Positions 1 to 11,313 of a stretch of 64,000 nt of DNA are shown here, in pieces. The notes under the pieces were generated by a model. The model was not told where the DNA came from and ran no database searches. It worked only from the letters and a program-made list of their open reading frames with translations. Every line of letters begins with the position of its first letter. Within the stretch, counting starts at the first letter, position 1. Position numbers and translations under genes: made by a program. Location: positions 254,501 through 318,500 of the forward strand of contig JASANG010003629.1 in assembly GCA_030248215.1 (NCBI GenBank), written 5' to 3'. The DNA is from Enoplolaimus lenunculus (taxonomy: Eukaryota > Nematoda > Enoplea > Enoplida > Thoracostomopsidae).

Positions 1-30
1 AGTTTTTACCTCTGTGCATCCAGAAGCCTA

Positions 31-95
31 GGGGCCGGAGCAGCCGCCCCCATAGCCCCTCTTTGGGGGTGCGCCATTCCTGTCTGCTCCGGCAC
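31..95. mobile_element. MITE-M fragment
   Basis: GGGGCCGGAGCAGCCGCCCC, then a reversed match to the same GCTCCGG motif, as at the ends of the other M copies (4400-5075, 42975-43375). Confidence 0.4.
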
Positions 96-305
96 TGAGA
101 AGCCTACTATTGCAAAAAAGCATGTACAAGGTTATTTTTTTCGTGTCTGTCTACAAATTTCATGTAGGGTCATATGCCCTGTATCTCTCAGGTAGCATGT
201 GCACTTGTTACAGGAGTCAAAATCGTTACAGGGGATCCGCAGAACTGGCAACCCACTTATGGCTGCAAGACCGCATTTATTTTCTAGTTTTTACCAGTGG
301 CACTT

Positions 306-475
306 CAGTTTCGAGCTAAGCTTGCTGAGGGGCTAAAAAGTTTTCAAGACAGGCATATAAGTGTTTACAGTGTTTACATGACTTACAAGCAGGGTTGAAA
401 ACATTCCTAGGGGTGGTCGAAATTTTTTCATGAAGGCTGAGCCTCGCCTGTTCCCTCGCTCTGGCTACGGGCCCG
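306..475 (-). mobile_element. MITE-C copy
   Basis: About 170-bp family with ends GGGCCCGTAGC and GCTACGGGCCTG and an internal block ACCTTGCTTGTAAGTC (reversed here). Flanks TGGCACTT and TGACATTT look like a decayed 8-bp target duplication. Confidence 0.6.
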
Positions 476-897
476 TGACATTTGCGTACTTTTTTTGTGG
501 TGCGGCGCCGTGTAGGCACAAAAGAAAAACTAAAAGGCCTCAAAATTTCACACAGGTTCTCTGTGTAGGGTACGTCGTGTCTTTTATGATAGTAAACGAA
601 AAATGTGAAAACGGGATTAATAGCGTTGTCGAATTTCGTTTTATTTCATTTGGCATCTTCGAAAATAATTAATTATTACGAAGCAAAAAAATATACCGTT
701 TGGATTTAAAACTGGTGCATTTTTTGAGAGAAAGAGACACACACACACAGAGAGAAAATTGGCTATTTTTCGGCCGAAATATAAAGGTTTGTTTTGTAAG
801 ATCAAAAGAAATATTGTGCTAATATATTTGACAGTGAAATTCTGTGAAATTGTTTGGAAATGTAACCTAAGCAAGGAAGCGTGGAATCATACTGAGG

Positions 898-1066
898 CGG
901 GCCTGTAGCTAAGGGGAGGCCAAGGAGCGGCTCAGTCTTGCCCCCTGGAAAAATTTTTTTTGCTCCCTAGGAAATTTTCAACCTTGCTTGTAAGCCAATG
1001 AAAACCCTTATGCTTCTAGTAAAAATTTGTTACCCCGTCTAGAAAGGTAAGCTGGCTACGAGCCTG
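898..1066 (+). mobile_element. MITE-C copy with 8-bp target duplication
   Basis: Starts CGGGCCTGTAGCTAAGG and ends GGCTACGAGCCTG. Flanked by TACTGAGG and TACTGGGG (7 of 8). The 8-bp duplication suggests hAT-type mobilisation. Confidence 0.75.
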
Positions 1067-1472
1067 TACTGGGGGCTTGGCCGTTCCAAATATGGGCATA
1101 ATTTAAACCATGGATTTCTCACGGTTTTAAATTATTTTGCCACAAATTTAAGCTGAAAGTTGTTTCGGCAGATTTTCCGTGTAAAATTTTTATCGTTAAT
1201 AGCAGAAAAGAGTTGAAAAGTTTGCGTTAAATGGAATTCATTGGGAATTGAGCAGTTTATGACACTTTTGAAAAGTATTAATTTCATATTTGGACGGCTG
1301 TCATGATTGACGGTGTTTATTAACATACTGGCTTGTCGCATAGAAACAGATGCTAGGCAGCTACTAAATAAACATCGTCCAAAAAGAGCTTGAACTAACG
1401 AGAGTTGGCTTGTGTTGCTACAAATTCAAGTTTAGTGTCACTGCTCGCCCTTAGAAATCTGAAAGTGCTAAC

Positions 1473-2072
1473 CATGGTGTTACCGCATATCCGTTTCCGG
1501 TAAAAATTTCGACGTTCGGCTCCGTTACCGTTATAGAAGTATTAGAAATTCAGGTATTTTTAAGCTGAAAATTAGTTATAAATAACGTATATATCTTGCA
1601 ATTTTTCATTTTACACGTATGCTGCAGTTGTTCGAAATGAAATAAATATTAATACGAAATTCATCCAAAATCTTAAAATATTCGGCGCATCCGCTATTTT
1701 TTCTTTAGAATTTTTAAAAAGTCCCGTTAATGTTTGCATTCCTCAATTGTGTTGGCAGAAAAATAAAACATATTTGAAACTATTAATGGCCCATGTATAG
1801 AACAGGGCCGGAACAGCAGTATAAGCATATCCCTAAGCCTAAGCATAAGCCAAAGCCTAAGCGTATGGATGAGCCTATTCCTAAGCCTAAGCCTAAGCCT
1901 AAGCCTATGAAAAAATAGTCTAAAGCTTTAACTGACTCGATTATAGCCCCTCCGCAAAATGATCCGGCCCTGTTTTATACATGGGCAATATTAATTATAC
2001 TTCAATACTTGATTTCCGTTTTTATTTCAATCACTACCTGTTTTCGTGTTTTTACTATCTGTTTACACCCTG
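1473..2072. mobile_element. MITE-P (hAT-like) copy carrying a nested MITE-A
   Basis: Ends CATGGTGTTACC and TTTACACCCTG match the CAGGGTGT ends of the copies at 50067 and 51832. Flanks GTGCTAAC and ATGCTAAC are an 8-bp duplication (7 of 8). The interior shows the family's TCCGTTTCCGG motif. A MITE-A at 1788-1987 interrupts it, so P is the older insertion. Confidence 0.75.
1788..1987 (+). mobile_element. MITE-A copy, nested in MITE-P
   Basis: Ends GGCCCATGTATAGAACAGGG and CCTGTTTTATACATGGGC. Interior CCTAAG hexamers, then the family's GTCTAAAGCTT block. Flanks CTATTAAT and ATATTAAT agree at 7 of 8. For this family, plus strand means the hexamers read CCTAAG. Confidence 0.85.
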
Positions 2073-2513
2073 ATGCTAACCCATTTTTTAAACATTCGTT
2101 CGAAGGTTTTTTAACGCAGAAATATGTAGGCCTGGGTCGACCATAAAAACATGCTCAGAGTTGGTGATAAGGTTCGAAATTGTTGGTTCACCATTAACGG
2201 ACCTTTAACCGAAAACTCATTTCTAAGCTAAATCTTGCTCGGCTCTTTAAACCGGAATTCCAACCGGATCATCAAAGTAGTGTTCAGGTTAAGATGAACT
2301 GACGTTGCCACCAATCGCGTATGACCAGAGTTAATGTCAAGAGGTCTTTGGGCCCCCTCAGATGGCTTCTGAAACCTGGATTTCGATCAGTGAATATAAT
2401 TTAGACGCATGTCAGTTGACGTAAGATGTAAACAAAAATCTTTATACTTTTTACCGCAGTAATACCAACAACAAAATCTTGGCTACGTACATGATTAGCA
2501 TAATGCATCCAGT

Positions 2514-2708
2514 CAGCGGCGGATCCACAAATTTCTGACGGCCGAAGGTGGGTGGGCTGCGATAAGTTATGAAACGCCATTTTTTACCGTATGCTATTTT
2601 TACCAATTTTCCAATGGGAAATATTGTAAGGCCGCGGGACCTTACTATTTTATCGTAAAAATTTTCTGACGGAGGATAGCGTACACCCCACCTTTGGATC
2701 CGTTAGTT
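2514..2708. mobile_element. MITE-N (hAT-like) with perfect 8-bp duplication
   Basis: Starts CAGCGGCGGATCCA and ends TTTGGATCCGTTAGTT, flanked on both sides by CATCCAGT. A CAGYGGCGGATC terminus with an 8-bp duplication is typical of hAT non-autonomous elements. Confidence 0.8.
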
Positions 2709-2964
2709 CATCCAGTGAGCCACCAGTAGACGTAAGGTCCCCATGTCGGATCAATAATTGTAAAATATAAATGAAACGGTATTTACGTTTTCCGAAAAGG
2801 GCAAACAATCAATCATCATTTAAGCTTGAAAAATACATAAACGACATTAAAATCTTAGTCAAAACATGTCTTTAAAACATTTCACGCAATTATTTCATTT
2901 GAGAACGTCGAATAGACGAAATTGAAACTATAACTAATAACATTTGAGATCTACTGGAAACTAT

Positions 2965-3288
2965 TACGCATCGTTCACTTTATCTTGTGCCCGCTGTTGT
3001 AGAAAATTCAGTAACGCCAATTATCAACTGCGGTTCGGAAACGTAACTGCAGTTGGAAGTTGATAAAATTATAACGCGTCGTTCACTTTATCTTGTGTCC
3101 GCTGGTGTAGAAAATTCTGTAACGCCAATTATCAAACGCGGTTTTGAAACGTAACTGCAGTTGGAAGTTGATAAAATTATTATGCATCGTTCACTTTATC
3201 CTGTGCCCGCTGTTGTAGAAAATTCTGTAACGCCAATTATCAAACGCGGTTTTGAAACGTAACTGCAGTTGGAAGTTGATAAAATTAA
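2965..3288. repeat. Tandem repeat, three copies of about 108 bp
   Basis: GTTCACTTTATC recurs at about 2973, 3081 and 3189 with 108-bp spacing. Each unit carries TAACGCCAATTATCAA and GTAACTGCAGTTGGAAG. Copies are nearly identical, so the array is young. Confidence 0.85.
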
Positions 3289-3419
3289 AATTGCACAAAC
3301 GGTAAATTGAATTATTCTATAAAACGTTTGCAAGTTGCGCGGTTGCTTAGCATACAATATGCATATTGTATTTTATTTGAAGTGATTTCTGAAAAATTCA
3401 TATATTACACCAAACCATA

Positions 3420-3505
3420 TGATGATTATTCTATATAATTAAAATTGGAACGCCCACATACGTATTTTGGACAACGTTCCAGCATTACTTTGTTTACAAT
3501 ATTTT
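3420..3505. repeat. Dispersed repeat fragment (GGAACG...ACGTATTTTGGAC)
   Basis: The motif around TGGAACGCCCACATACGTAT recurs in related form at about 36890, 37040 and 55900, and partly at 51808. Class unknown. Confidence 0.4.
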
Positions 3506-4118
3506 CTTAGAACAAAAAATGTGATTGTTCTGTGAAAAGAAAATTCGCATGCAGATTGTTGTGAATTCGCTCACTTTTGCGCATTGCGCAAATCCGGAAG
3601 ACTGGGATAAATTATCAACCAATGATCTGATACCACTTGTTCATTTTGGACAGGGGTGGATCCAGCCAGTTCCGGTGTCGAAGGAACAGCGAATGATACT
3701 TGTTATATATTGCAATTTCACAGTTTCTGAAAAGTAGTGTTCATTTGCAAATATTTCAATATTTAAATGTAATATATAGTGCCCAAAGCAGAACAAAATT
3801 TCTTAAAACCTTTTGTTTATCCTAGGCATATTTTCACAAATTTAGCAAAAAAACACACTGGGACCTTCTGATTGACAATTTGTATGGCTAAATTTACTAT
3901 GGTCCTGCTAGAAATATGCGACAAAATTAACTATATAATCTATAATTAGCACCGACATTTAAGTTAAACTAACGTTAAAATGAGTTGACAGGTCAATTGA
4001 AGCTTTAACATTGCTACATGTTCCATGAGCGGTGTTAAAATATAGGGTTAACGTGGGTAAGTGGGGTCCAGTAGGAACAATAAGCTGCTACAGCTGCAAA
4101 TTTTCGAATTTTTTACCT

Positions 4119-4309
4119 TTGCTTAGGCTTAAGCTTAAGCTTAGGCTTAGGCTTAGGCTTAGGCTTAGGCTTAGGCTTAGGCTTAGGCTTAGGCTTAGGC
4201 TTAGGCTTAGGCTTAGGCTTAGGTTTAGGCTTCGGCTTCGACTTAGGCTTAGGCTTAGGCTTAGGCTTATGCTTAGGCTTAGGCTTATGCTTAGGCTTAG
4301 GCTTAGGCG
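4119..4309. repeat. Interstitial TTAGGC (telomere-type) hexamer array
   Basis: About 32 hexamers, mostly perfect TTAGGC, with a few variants (TTCGGC, TTATGC). No MITE terminal repeats are seen at its borders, unlike the short tracts elsewhere. TTAGGC is the canonical nematode telomere repeat. The overlapping Leu/Arg open frame is only the hexamer translated. Confidence 0.95.
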
Positions 4310-4357
4310 TATATATCTACCTTTATAAAAAATTGCTTATGAAACCCTGAGGGTGCA

Positions 4358-5075
4358 GTTGTATTCCCTTCGGTACCGAAGCAGGCTTGGATGCTCTCTC
4401 TAAAAAATTTCAGGGTTGGGGCCGCTTGCGATGACCAAAATATTTTTCAAATTCTGATCAATTTTAACGGCCATTGTTGTTTAAAATCTTGTTAAGGTGG
4501 AGCCCCTCGTTTGGGTGCCCCCCAAATGGAGGATATGGGGGTGGCTACTCCGGCCCTGACTCCCATACAAATACCTGAGGCACAAATGACTTGTGCCCTG
4601 TAATTACGCTTGAACGCAATTAAACACTGAAGTGTGTGTGTACGATGCTCATTATGTAAATTACTGAATAGAATAGTTTTCGCAACATCAAAACAATAAG
4701 GAATTTTTAAGTACTTCTGGCATAAATAAACGGGCAGGGTCGGAGTAGCCACTCCCCATACCCCCATTTGGGAAGCCCCACCCCTAAAGGAGCCCCCACG
4801 CTAATCGGTGGAAACAAAAACTGCTTAAGTTTTAAAATGCGTCTGGCTTCTCGCTCGCGAGTTTGGCGAGCCCCACCTTTGAAATTTGGGCAACCTTCAC
4901 ACCTGCCTCATCTGGCATTGCAAACAGGGTTGCAGCAGCCACCCCCCATGCCCCCATTTAGGCTGGGGCCAGGCCCCCGCTTTAGCAAGATGTTAAACAA
5001 AAGATTCGAAAAATATTTTGATCATCACAAAGGGCCCCACCCCGGATATTCATGGGGCACCCTAGCCTGCTCTGG
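4358..5075. mobile_element. Cluster of MITE-M sequences
   Basis: Repeated GGGTCGGAGTAGCCACTCCC-type ends occur near 4535, 4733 and 4925, with interior TTAACAAGATTTTAAAC-like text that recurs at 43270. Element limits within the cluster are not resolved. Confidence 0.45.
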
Positions 5076-5252
5076 TACCGCAAAGGAATAAAACGAATTG
5101 GAATATATCCCCCAGAAATTTGTGTAACGAGGCAAAAAAAGTTACTTTTACAGGCTGTAGAAAAACCTACAGAGGTAAAAAATATTTCCATGCTTTCTGT
5201 GCTGGCAGAATACTTTTAGACGAGCTTTATTCCCTTGATATATATACTCCTG

Positions 5253-5417
5253 CAATGGCGGATCCATGGGGGGCACCCCGGCCGTGCCCCTCCCAACAGC
5301 ATCTCGACAAAAATATACTTAGCAATTTTGTGACAATAGTTCGTGGTTTGTGTCAAAGTAAGTTTATTACCTGTAAAATTTTGGCCCCCCCATTTTGAGA
5401 TCCTGGATCCACCACTG
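5253..5417. mobile_element. MITE-N (hAT-like) with 8-bp duplication
   Basis: Starts CAATGGCGGATCCATGG and ends CTGGATCCACCACTG. Flanked by TACTCCTG and TACTCTTG (7 of 8). Confidence 0.8.
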
Positions 5418-5637
5418 TACTCTTGGTTACACTCCTGCTGACAGATTGGATATATAACCTGTCAGATATGTTTCAATACCTTAAACGATTACATAAGGTT
5501 GGTTTTTTGCCTAAAACTCAAACATTTAACCTAAAGTAAATAGTTTAGTTGAAGAAAAAACTTGTACTTGTTTACCTCCGCGAACACATTTTGACCGGAT
5601 TAATACAATAGATATAGGCTTAAGTTTACGCTTAGAA

Positions 5638-5899
5638 TTTAGGCTTAGGTTTTGCCTTAGGATTAGGCTTAGGTTTGTTTCAGAAACTCAGTCATCGTTT
5701 GAAATTATGAAACTTTCAATCTCAGATCACACCTTAAACGCTACAATACCAATTACAAAAACGAGAGTTATAGGCTTAGATTTTGCCGTTAAATTAGGCT
5801 TTGGCTTGTTTCAGAAACTCAGTCATTGTTTGAAATTATAGAACTTTCAATCACAGACCACGCCTTAAACTATACAATACCAATTTCAACAACGAGAGT
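5638..5899. repeat. Tandem duplication, about 131 bp unit
   Basis: TTTCAGAAACTCAGTCAT is repeated at 131-bp spacing with the following text conserved, preceded by degenerate TTAGGC tracts. The TTTCAGAAACTCAG motif is shared with the 47469-48044 array. Confidence 0.7.
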
Positions 5900-6592
5900 T
5901 GATTCAACACCCAGTAATCTTCCAATTCCATTGCGTTTGATGATAAGTGCTACATACATTTGAGCGAGTGAGAAAAATGAACTTCAATACATATTGAAAT
6001 CGTTGATATTAGTGTAATATATACATAGTGCCGTCGAAAACGCCGTTCAAACTCACCAATGAGGGTTCTCGAACCTTGGGGGGCCCATAAGGGCAAACTA
6101 TAAATTTTTTTCGCGAACCATACAGGTATAGAGCTGTGAAAACATTTTGCTAAAGTCCCTCGGACTTGTTTGGGGGTGCCCCGATTATTCTAATGACGGT
6201 CTTGTATTGTACAGAAGTCCTTTAGTACGAAACCAAAACATAACAAATTTACAATACCACTTTCACAATGATACGAAATGGTACAAATAAATCCACAAGC
6301 CAGGTGCGTGTCTAAGGAATAGGATCGCGGTAGTGACGGACGGCGTCCGTATGAAACGAAATTCTGGATACGCTCCTGGTGTAAACCATTGCTCGCTGAC
6401 ACCTAATCTCACTCCGGTCAGTGTTTTGATATCGATAAGAGATAAGTTAAGTAGCCAAATGCTAAATAGACCGTTTGAAAATCAGCAATTTTAGCGGTAC
6501 CTGTTTACTATCTGCACCCCCCCGACTAGTGCTAATTTAATAGAACGCAAAATTTCTCTCACATTACTACTATTCACTGTTGTCCAAAGCCT

Positions 6593-6738
6593 AGGACAGC
6601 GCTATGCTTGTCGTCCGGCGCCGTCCGTTACCGTGTAATACCGTGCGTCACTGTGCGCGTACGATACTGCACAGTGTCGGAAGATGACACACAGTGACGG
6701 ACAGCGACGGGCGGCGACAAACGGCACCCAACGACAAT
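6593..6738. mobile_element. MITE-S copy, degenerate
   Basis: GCGCTATGCTTGTCGTCCGG on the left and reversed GACGG and CGGCG blocks on the right, resembling the cleaner copy at 19753-19861. Confidence 0.5.
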
Positions 6739-6764
6739 AAAATTAATAAAAGCATAACGCCACC

Positions 6765-7062
6765 GGCCCATGTAAAGGATCAGGGGCGGAACGTTTTCCT
6801 GTAGGACTGCTATTGAGTAAACTTCAGCTTTAGACTAATTTTTTGATTACCTTAGGCTTAGGTTTAGGAATATGCTCATTCTTACGCTTAGATATAGGCT
6901 TACGTTTAGGCTTAGGAATATGCTCATTCTTACGCTTACATACAGGCTTACGCTTAGGCTTAGGAATATGCTCATTCGTACGCTTACGTTTAGGCATAGG
7001 CTTAGGCTTAGAGTTAGGAATATGGTTATAATACTGTTCCGCCCATGTTGTTTACATTGGCC
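6765..7062 (-). mobile_element. MITE-A copy with 8-bp duplication
   Basis: Ends GGCCCATGTAAAGGATCAGG and GTTTACATTGGCC. Flanked by ACGCCACC and GCGCCACC (7 of 8). The interior has three TTAGGC clusters separated by the GAATATGCTCATTCTTACGC block. Confidence 0.9.
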
Positions 7063-7458
7063 GCGCCACCTAAGCGTAAACATAAACCTAAGCAGGATTG
7101 CGGAAATGATTTTTTCCAGTACTGTCAACAGAAAATGAGCAGCTAACCATAAAACGGTGGAGAAATCAAATCCAATAAGAAATCTTATTTTAATAATCAG
7201 CCAATTGACAAGTGTCAGACGGCATAGTTCGGAAACTCGCAAGCGGAGCGAGCACAAACCCAGCTCATTTTTTGGGTTAAAAGTTTCACATTCCAACACC
7301 AGCGTTTACTGGAATTTAAAACTTTTAGCGACGCCTCTATACTTTTGTATGCGTGTCGCTGACACACCAGACACTCCTGTTCTCGCGCGCCTGTGCCTCA
7401 ACCGATTTCTACGCATTAAGCCTAAGCCTAGGCCGATGTTATTTCGCTCGTCATTAAG

Positions 7459-7602
7459 CGAATGTTACTTTAAGAGGCGTAACAGTAGACCAAGCGTATT
7501 CCTAAATCTAAGCCTAACCCTAAGGCTAAGCACACAAATGTAATCTAGAATCTAAACCTAATTTTTATAGAGCCACCAGTAACCTGAACACCCCTATAGG
7601 CC
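7459..7602 (+). mobile_element. MITE-J copy (relative of MITE-A)
   Basis: AATGTTACTTTAAGAGGCGT at the left, then CAGTAGACCAAGCGTATTCC, CCTAAG-like hexamers, TAATCTAGAATCTAAACC, and GCCACCAGTAACCTG near the right end. Ends are decayed. Confidence 0.7.
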
Positions 7603-7962
7603 CATCATTATATGGGGGATCAGTTTTGTAAGTGGGAAAGTATTACCAATTTAGTTATAACAAGAGTCACCGCCTGAGAGCCGTAACAGAAACCAAAATA
7701 GGTTTCGCTTACCTGTGAGCTTCACCAAACTTCGACCTTCACAAGCGTCGATCCATCGTTTACGATCGTCCATTAGATTGACATTTCGCCCAAAACCAAA
7801 CTGGAGCCAGGGCACAAATGAACAGGAACGTTGTGTTTTCAGTATAACTATTATTTGGATATAAGGTTAATATGATTATTAATTATAATTACTAAAAACA
7901 AAATATGTATATAACAACAAATAATTTCTTTCCTCCTTAAAAAAATTTCGTTTATTTAGTAT

Positions 7963-8975
7963 GGCCAATGTTACTTTAAAGGCAGTCCCATTTTCCCGGG
8001 ACAGAAATGTACCAGGAGTACATTCAAAAAATATAATTCGGACAGCGAAACAGTTGGGACAGATGAAACAGTGGGACAAATGGGGCAGTTGGGACAGCTG
8101 GGACAGATGGGACAGATGGGACACTTGAGACACTTGGGACAGATGGGACAGATGGGACAGATGGGACAGTTGGGACAGCTGGGACAGATGGGACAGATGG
8201 GACACTTGAGACACTTGGGACAGATGGGACAGATGGGACAGATGGGACAGATGGGACAGATGGGACAGTTGGGACAATTAGGACAGATGGGACAGATGGG
8301 ACAGTTGGGACAGATGGGACAGTTGGGACAGATGGGACAGTTGGGACACTTGGGACACTTGGGACAGTTGGGACAGATGGGACAGATGGGACAGTTGGGA
8401 CAGTTGGGACAGATGGGACAGTTGGGACAGATTGGAGAGATGGGACAGTTGGGACAGACGGGACAATTGGGACAGATGGGACAGTTTGGACAGATGGGAC
8501 AGTTGGGACAGATGGGACAGAAGGACAGTTGGGACAGATGGGACTGCGGGACAGATGGGACAGTTTGGACAGATGGGACAGATGGGACAGTTGGGACAGA
8601 TGGGACAGTTTGGACAGATGGGACATTTGGGACAGATGGGACAGATGGGACAGTTGGGACAAACGGGACAGATGGGACAGATGGGACAGTTGGTACAGAT
8701 GGGACAGTTGGGACAGATGAGACAATTGGGACAGATGGAACAGTCGGGACAGATGGGACAGATGGGACAGCTGGGACAGTTGGGACAGATGGGACAGTTG
8801 GGACAGATATATATGTATATATATTAAATATGTATATATACATATATACATTTATGTGTATATATCCTACGTAAATATATCTGCCTGTGCATATGTAAAC
8901 AGGAGCGCATAAGTGTGCACTCCGGGTATATTTGTGTCCCGGGAAATTGGGACTGCCTCTATAGTAACATGAGCC
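7963..8975. mobile_element. MITE-J-type element carrying a 9-bp minisatellite
   Basis: Left end GGCCAATGTTACTTTAAAGG; right end GTAACATGAGCC. The two ends match as inverted repeats over about 60 bp (GGCAGTCCC, then CCCGGGACA on both sides). Flanked by a perfect 8-bp duplication TTTAGTAT (7955-7962 and 8976-8983). The interior is almost entirely a GGGACAG-based minisatellite plus a short ATATGTATATAT tract. No coding capacity. Confidence 0.9.
8047..8805. repeat. 9-bp minisatellite GGGACAGNT, about 84 units
   Basis: Units GGGACAGAT and GGGACAGTT alternate irregularly, with minor variants (GGGACACTT, GGGACAGCT). Because 9 bp is three codons and contains no stop, long frames are open on both strands (GQMGQLGQ, SVPTVPSVP and others). 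These are not genes. The seed GGGACAG is part of the host element's own terminal repeat at about 8000. Confidence 0.95.
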
Positions 8976-9724
8976 TTTAGTATTATAATTGTCTTAAAAC
9001 GCTTTCAAGCAGTCATAGACCAGTTATGTTCTAAAACATTGCTTCGCTCAGATGTTTAGGTATATAGCAATTGTTCAAGTAAGGCTTTTACGTCATAAGA
9101 AAGAATTTTGGTTAAGGGGGCCTAGCCCTTTGCTGGTTTCCCCTTTCGCTAGACCTCCGGAAAATTTTACTCGAAACAACGTGGATGGCTGGAACATCAG
9201 TGTTTAAAATTTTGAAAAAAAACAAAATTAAAAAATATAAAAATAAAAAATAAAATTATAAAGTTCCTTACCATGGGGTTAGGGAAATCGATATTAAAGG
9301 TTTTATATCAGCAATTTTAGAGAACTCTTAAGCCTAAGCCTAAGCCTAAGTCTTATCTCGTGCGCCTCAGTTTTTGACACATACACATTGATGGGGTTTA
9401 TCGCCCTAAATGGACGTTAGCCAGGCGCTTACCTCGTTATCTAATAGAGTGTACTATAAGCAACTAAACACAAACAGTATGCGAGCATTTACCCGCACAG
9501 TGTGCAGTGTTTCACTATTGTTACATATATGTCGTAGGCTATTCTGCTATTCAGGCTAATTACTAATTGGCCTTGGCCAATCTGCTGTTCTGCGTAATAT
9601 CAGTTTCGCCTATGCTAAACGGCTATTGAACTTATGACCAATCAGATTTTATTATTCATACCAATACCGTTAACCAGTCAGCGGTTGGTTTTACATCACT
9701 GTTGTTTTGCTGCATTTTGCAATC

Positions 9725-9905
9725 GCTATTTGGCCTAGGCCTCTTTGCTCTTTGCTGAAAATATCAGCTCAACCATTGAGCACAATTTTTGCCCACTCGC
9801 CAGAAAGTTGTCAACCTTGATACTAAGTACACGAAAACCCTTGTATGTCCCTCCTAAAATTTTTTTAGCCTTCCTAGCAAGGTGTGCTGGCTACTGGTCT
9901 TGGGC
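9725..9905 (+). mobile_element. MITE-C copy, degenerate
   Basis: CAACCTTGATACTAAGTACACGA, then AAACCCTTGTATG and AGCAAGGTGTGCTGGCTACTG, matching the family's interior and right end. The left end is poor. Confidence 0.5.
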
Positions 9906-10310
9906 TAACAGTAAAAGATTTTAACAGAATTCTAATATACTTGTAAAATTTGTATACATTATACTTTATGCTTATCATTACCATGCTTTATCAGCCACCT
10001 CTAGGGATAAGTATAATTTTGCCTATGGTCAAAATAAGCATACAACGGTAGACTGCGCCAAATTTAACACGTCAAAGCTAGAAAAATAACACACACATCG
10101 CCGTTATTTTATCAATTAAACCTAATATATAAACCTAACATAAAGGCATGTATTATTTATCGTTAAGTTAACCTTAGATAATACCGTTTATGCCCTGAAA
10201 ATATATTAACACAACCAAATACAGTATTTTCTAGCTCACATGTTTCGCTATGAAATTTTATTAGTTTTACCTTCATGTGTGGCTCTTTAGATCTATAACA
10301 GACCGCGGTA

Positions 10311-10477
10311 CAGACACGTAGCAAGCTCACGTTGCTAGGAAAGGCTAAAACATTTTCAACAGAGACATACAAGGGTTTTCGATGACTTACAAGCAAGGTT
10401 GAAAATATTCTAGGGGGAGAAAAACATTTTTCAGAAAGGTGACGAGCCCTACTGGCCCAGCTATGGCTACGGGCTGG
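10311..10477 (-). mobile_element. MITE-C copy with 8-bp duplication
   Basis: CAGACACGTAGCAAGCTCAC on the left and GGCTACGGGCTGG on the right. Flanked by CCGCGGTA and CCGCGATA (7 of 8). Confidence 0.8.
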
Positions 10478-10879
10478 CCGCGATACGATAGACTGACAAA
10501 AGCGGTGCCGCGATTTTAGTTCGGAGGGAATATTATGACGTAAAAATAAGTTTTCGACTTCTAAATTTACGGAAAAATAACCTGACGCCTGTTCGGTGGT
10601 TTTCTTGTATCTTTATAAATTTCAGGATGAAATATATCCATTCAGTTATCCCCTTGCGGACGCTCCTACATATTGAATGTAAAAAATGATAGGTAAATGT
10701 TACTGACAACATATATGCTAAGCTTTAACTAGCAGACCGTACCGTAACGTCTACTACAGGTATATAACGGTTGTGTTATTAACGTAAACTCGGTTCCTTT
10801 GAGATGTGGGAAATATTATTCTTGCGGCACACAAGAATGGGTCAGGCACGTCACGTAGCGAAATGGGGGTGTACGTAGG

Positions 10880-11093
10880 TTCAGCCTTCCCACAACAACT
10901 ACAGCCCCTCTGGAAAATCTCCAATCTTGTTTGTAAAGTAATCGAAAACCCTTCAGCCTCCGTGGAACAATTATAACCCCTCTAGAAAATCTTTAATGTT
11001 GTTTGTAAGTCATCGAAAGCCCTTGTATGACCCTACTGAAAAATGCTAAACCCCGCCTAGCAAGGTAAGCTGGCTACAGGCCTGAGCCAGGGG
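10880..11093 (+). mobile_element. MITE-C copy with internal duplication
   Basis: Two successive ACCCCTCTAGAAAATCT/TTGTTTGTAA blocks, then AGCAAGGTAAGCTGGCTAC and AGGCCTGAG at the right end. The duplicated block makes it longer than the usual 170 bp. Confidence 0.55.
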
Positions 11094-11313
11094 CGTAAGC
11101 AACGGCAGATAAAGGATAAAGATGATATAACGGATCCCAGGTTTTGGGATAGCCTTCTGGATTCATGAGATCAAAAAATTTTGTTTATTACGTAAGGTTA
11201 CACGCTGCCGATGTTGTGTCCAAGGTACTATGCCTGGATAATAAGCGCCGGCATGAATGTCTACCGATATCAGATAAATCTTGCTGGGCACATACAGAAA
11301 TTAACACTTTTAA

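Noticed and set aside
4032-4328. 98-codon Leu/Arg-rich open frame
   Set aside because: It is the TTAGGC hexamer array translated; no start context, no conserved domain.
6843-7299. 150-codon and shorter frames
   Set aside because: They lie over MITE-A hexamers and read as Leu/Ser/Arg low complexity.
7879-8874. Several open frames of 130-290 codons on both strands over the GGGACAG array
   Set aside because: A 9-bp stop-free unit keeps all frames open; Gly-Gln-Met or Ser-Val-Pro repeats are not a gene.
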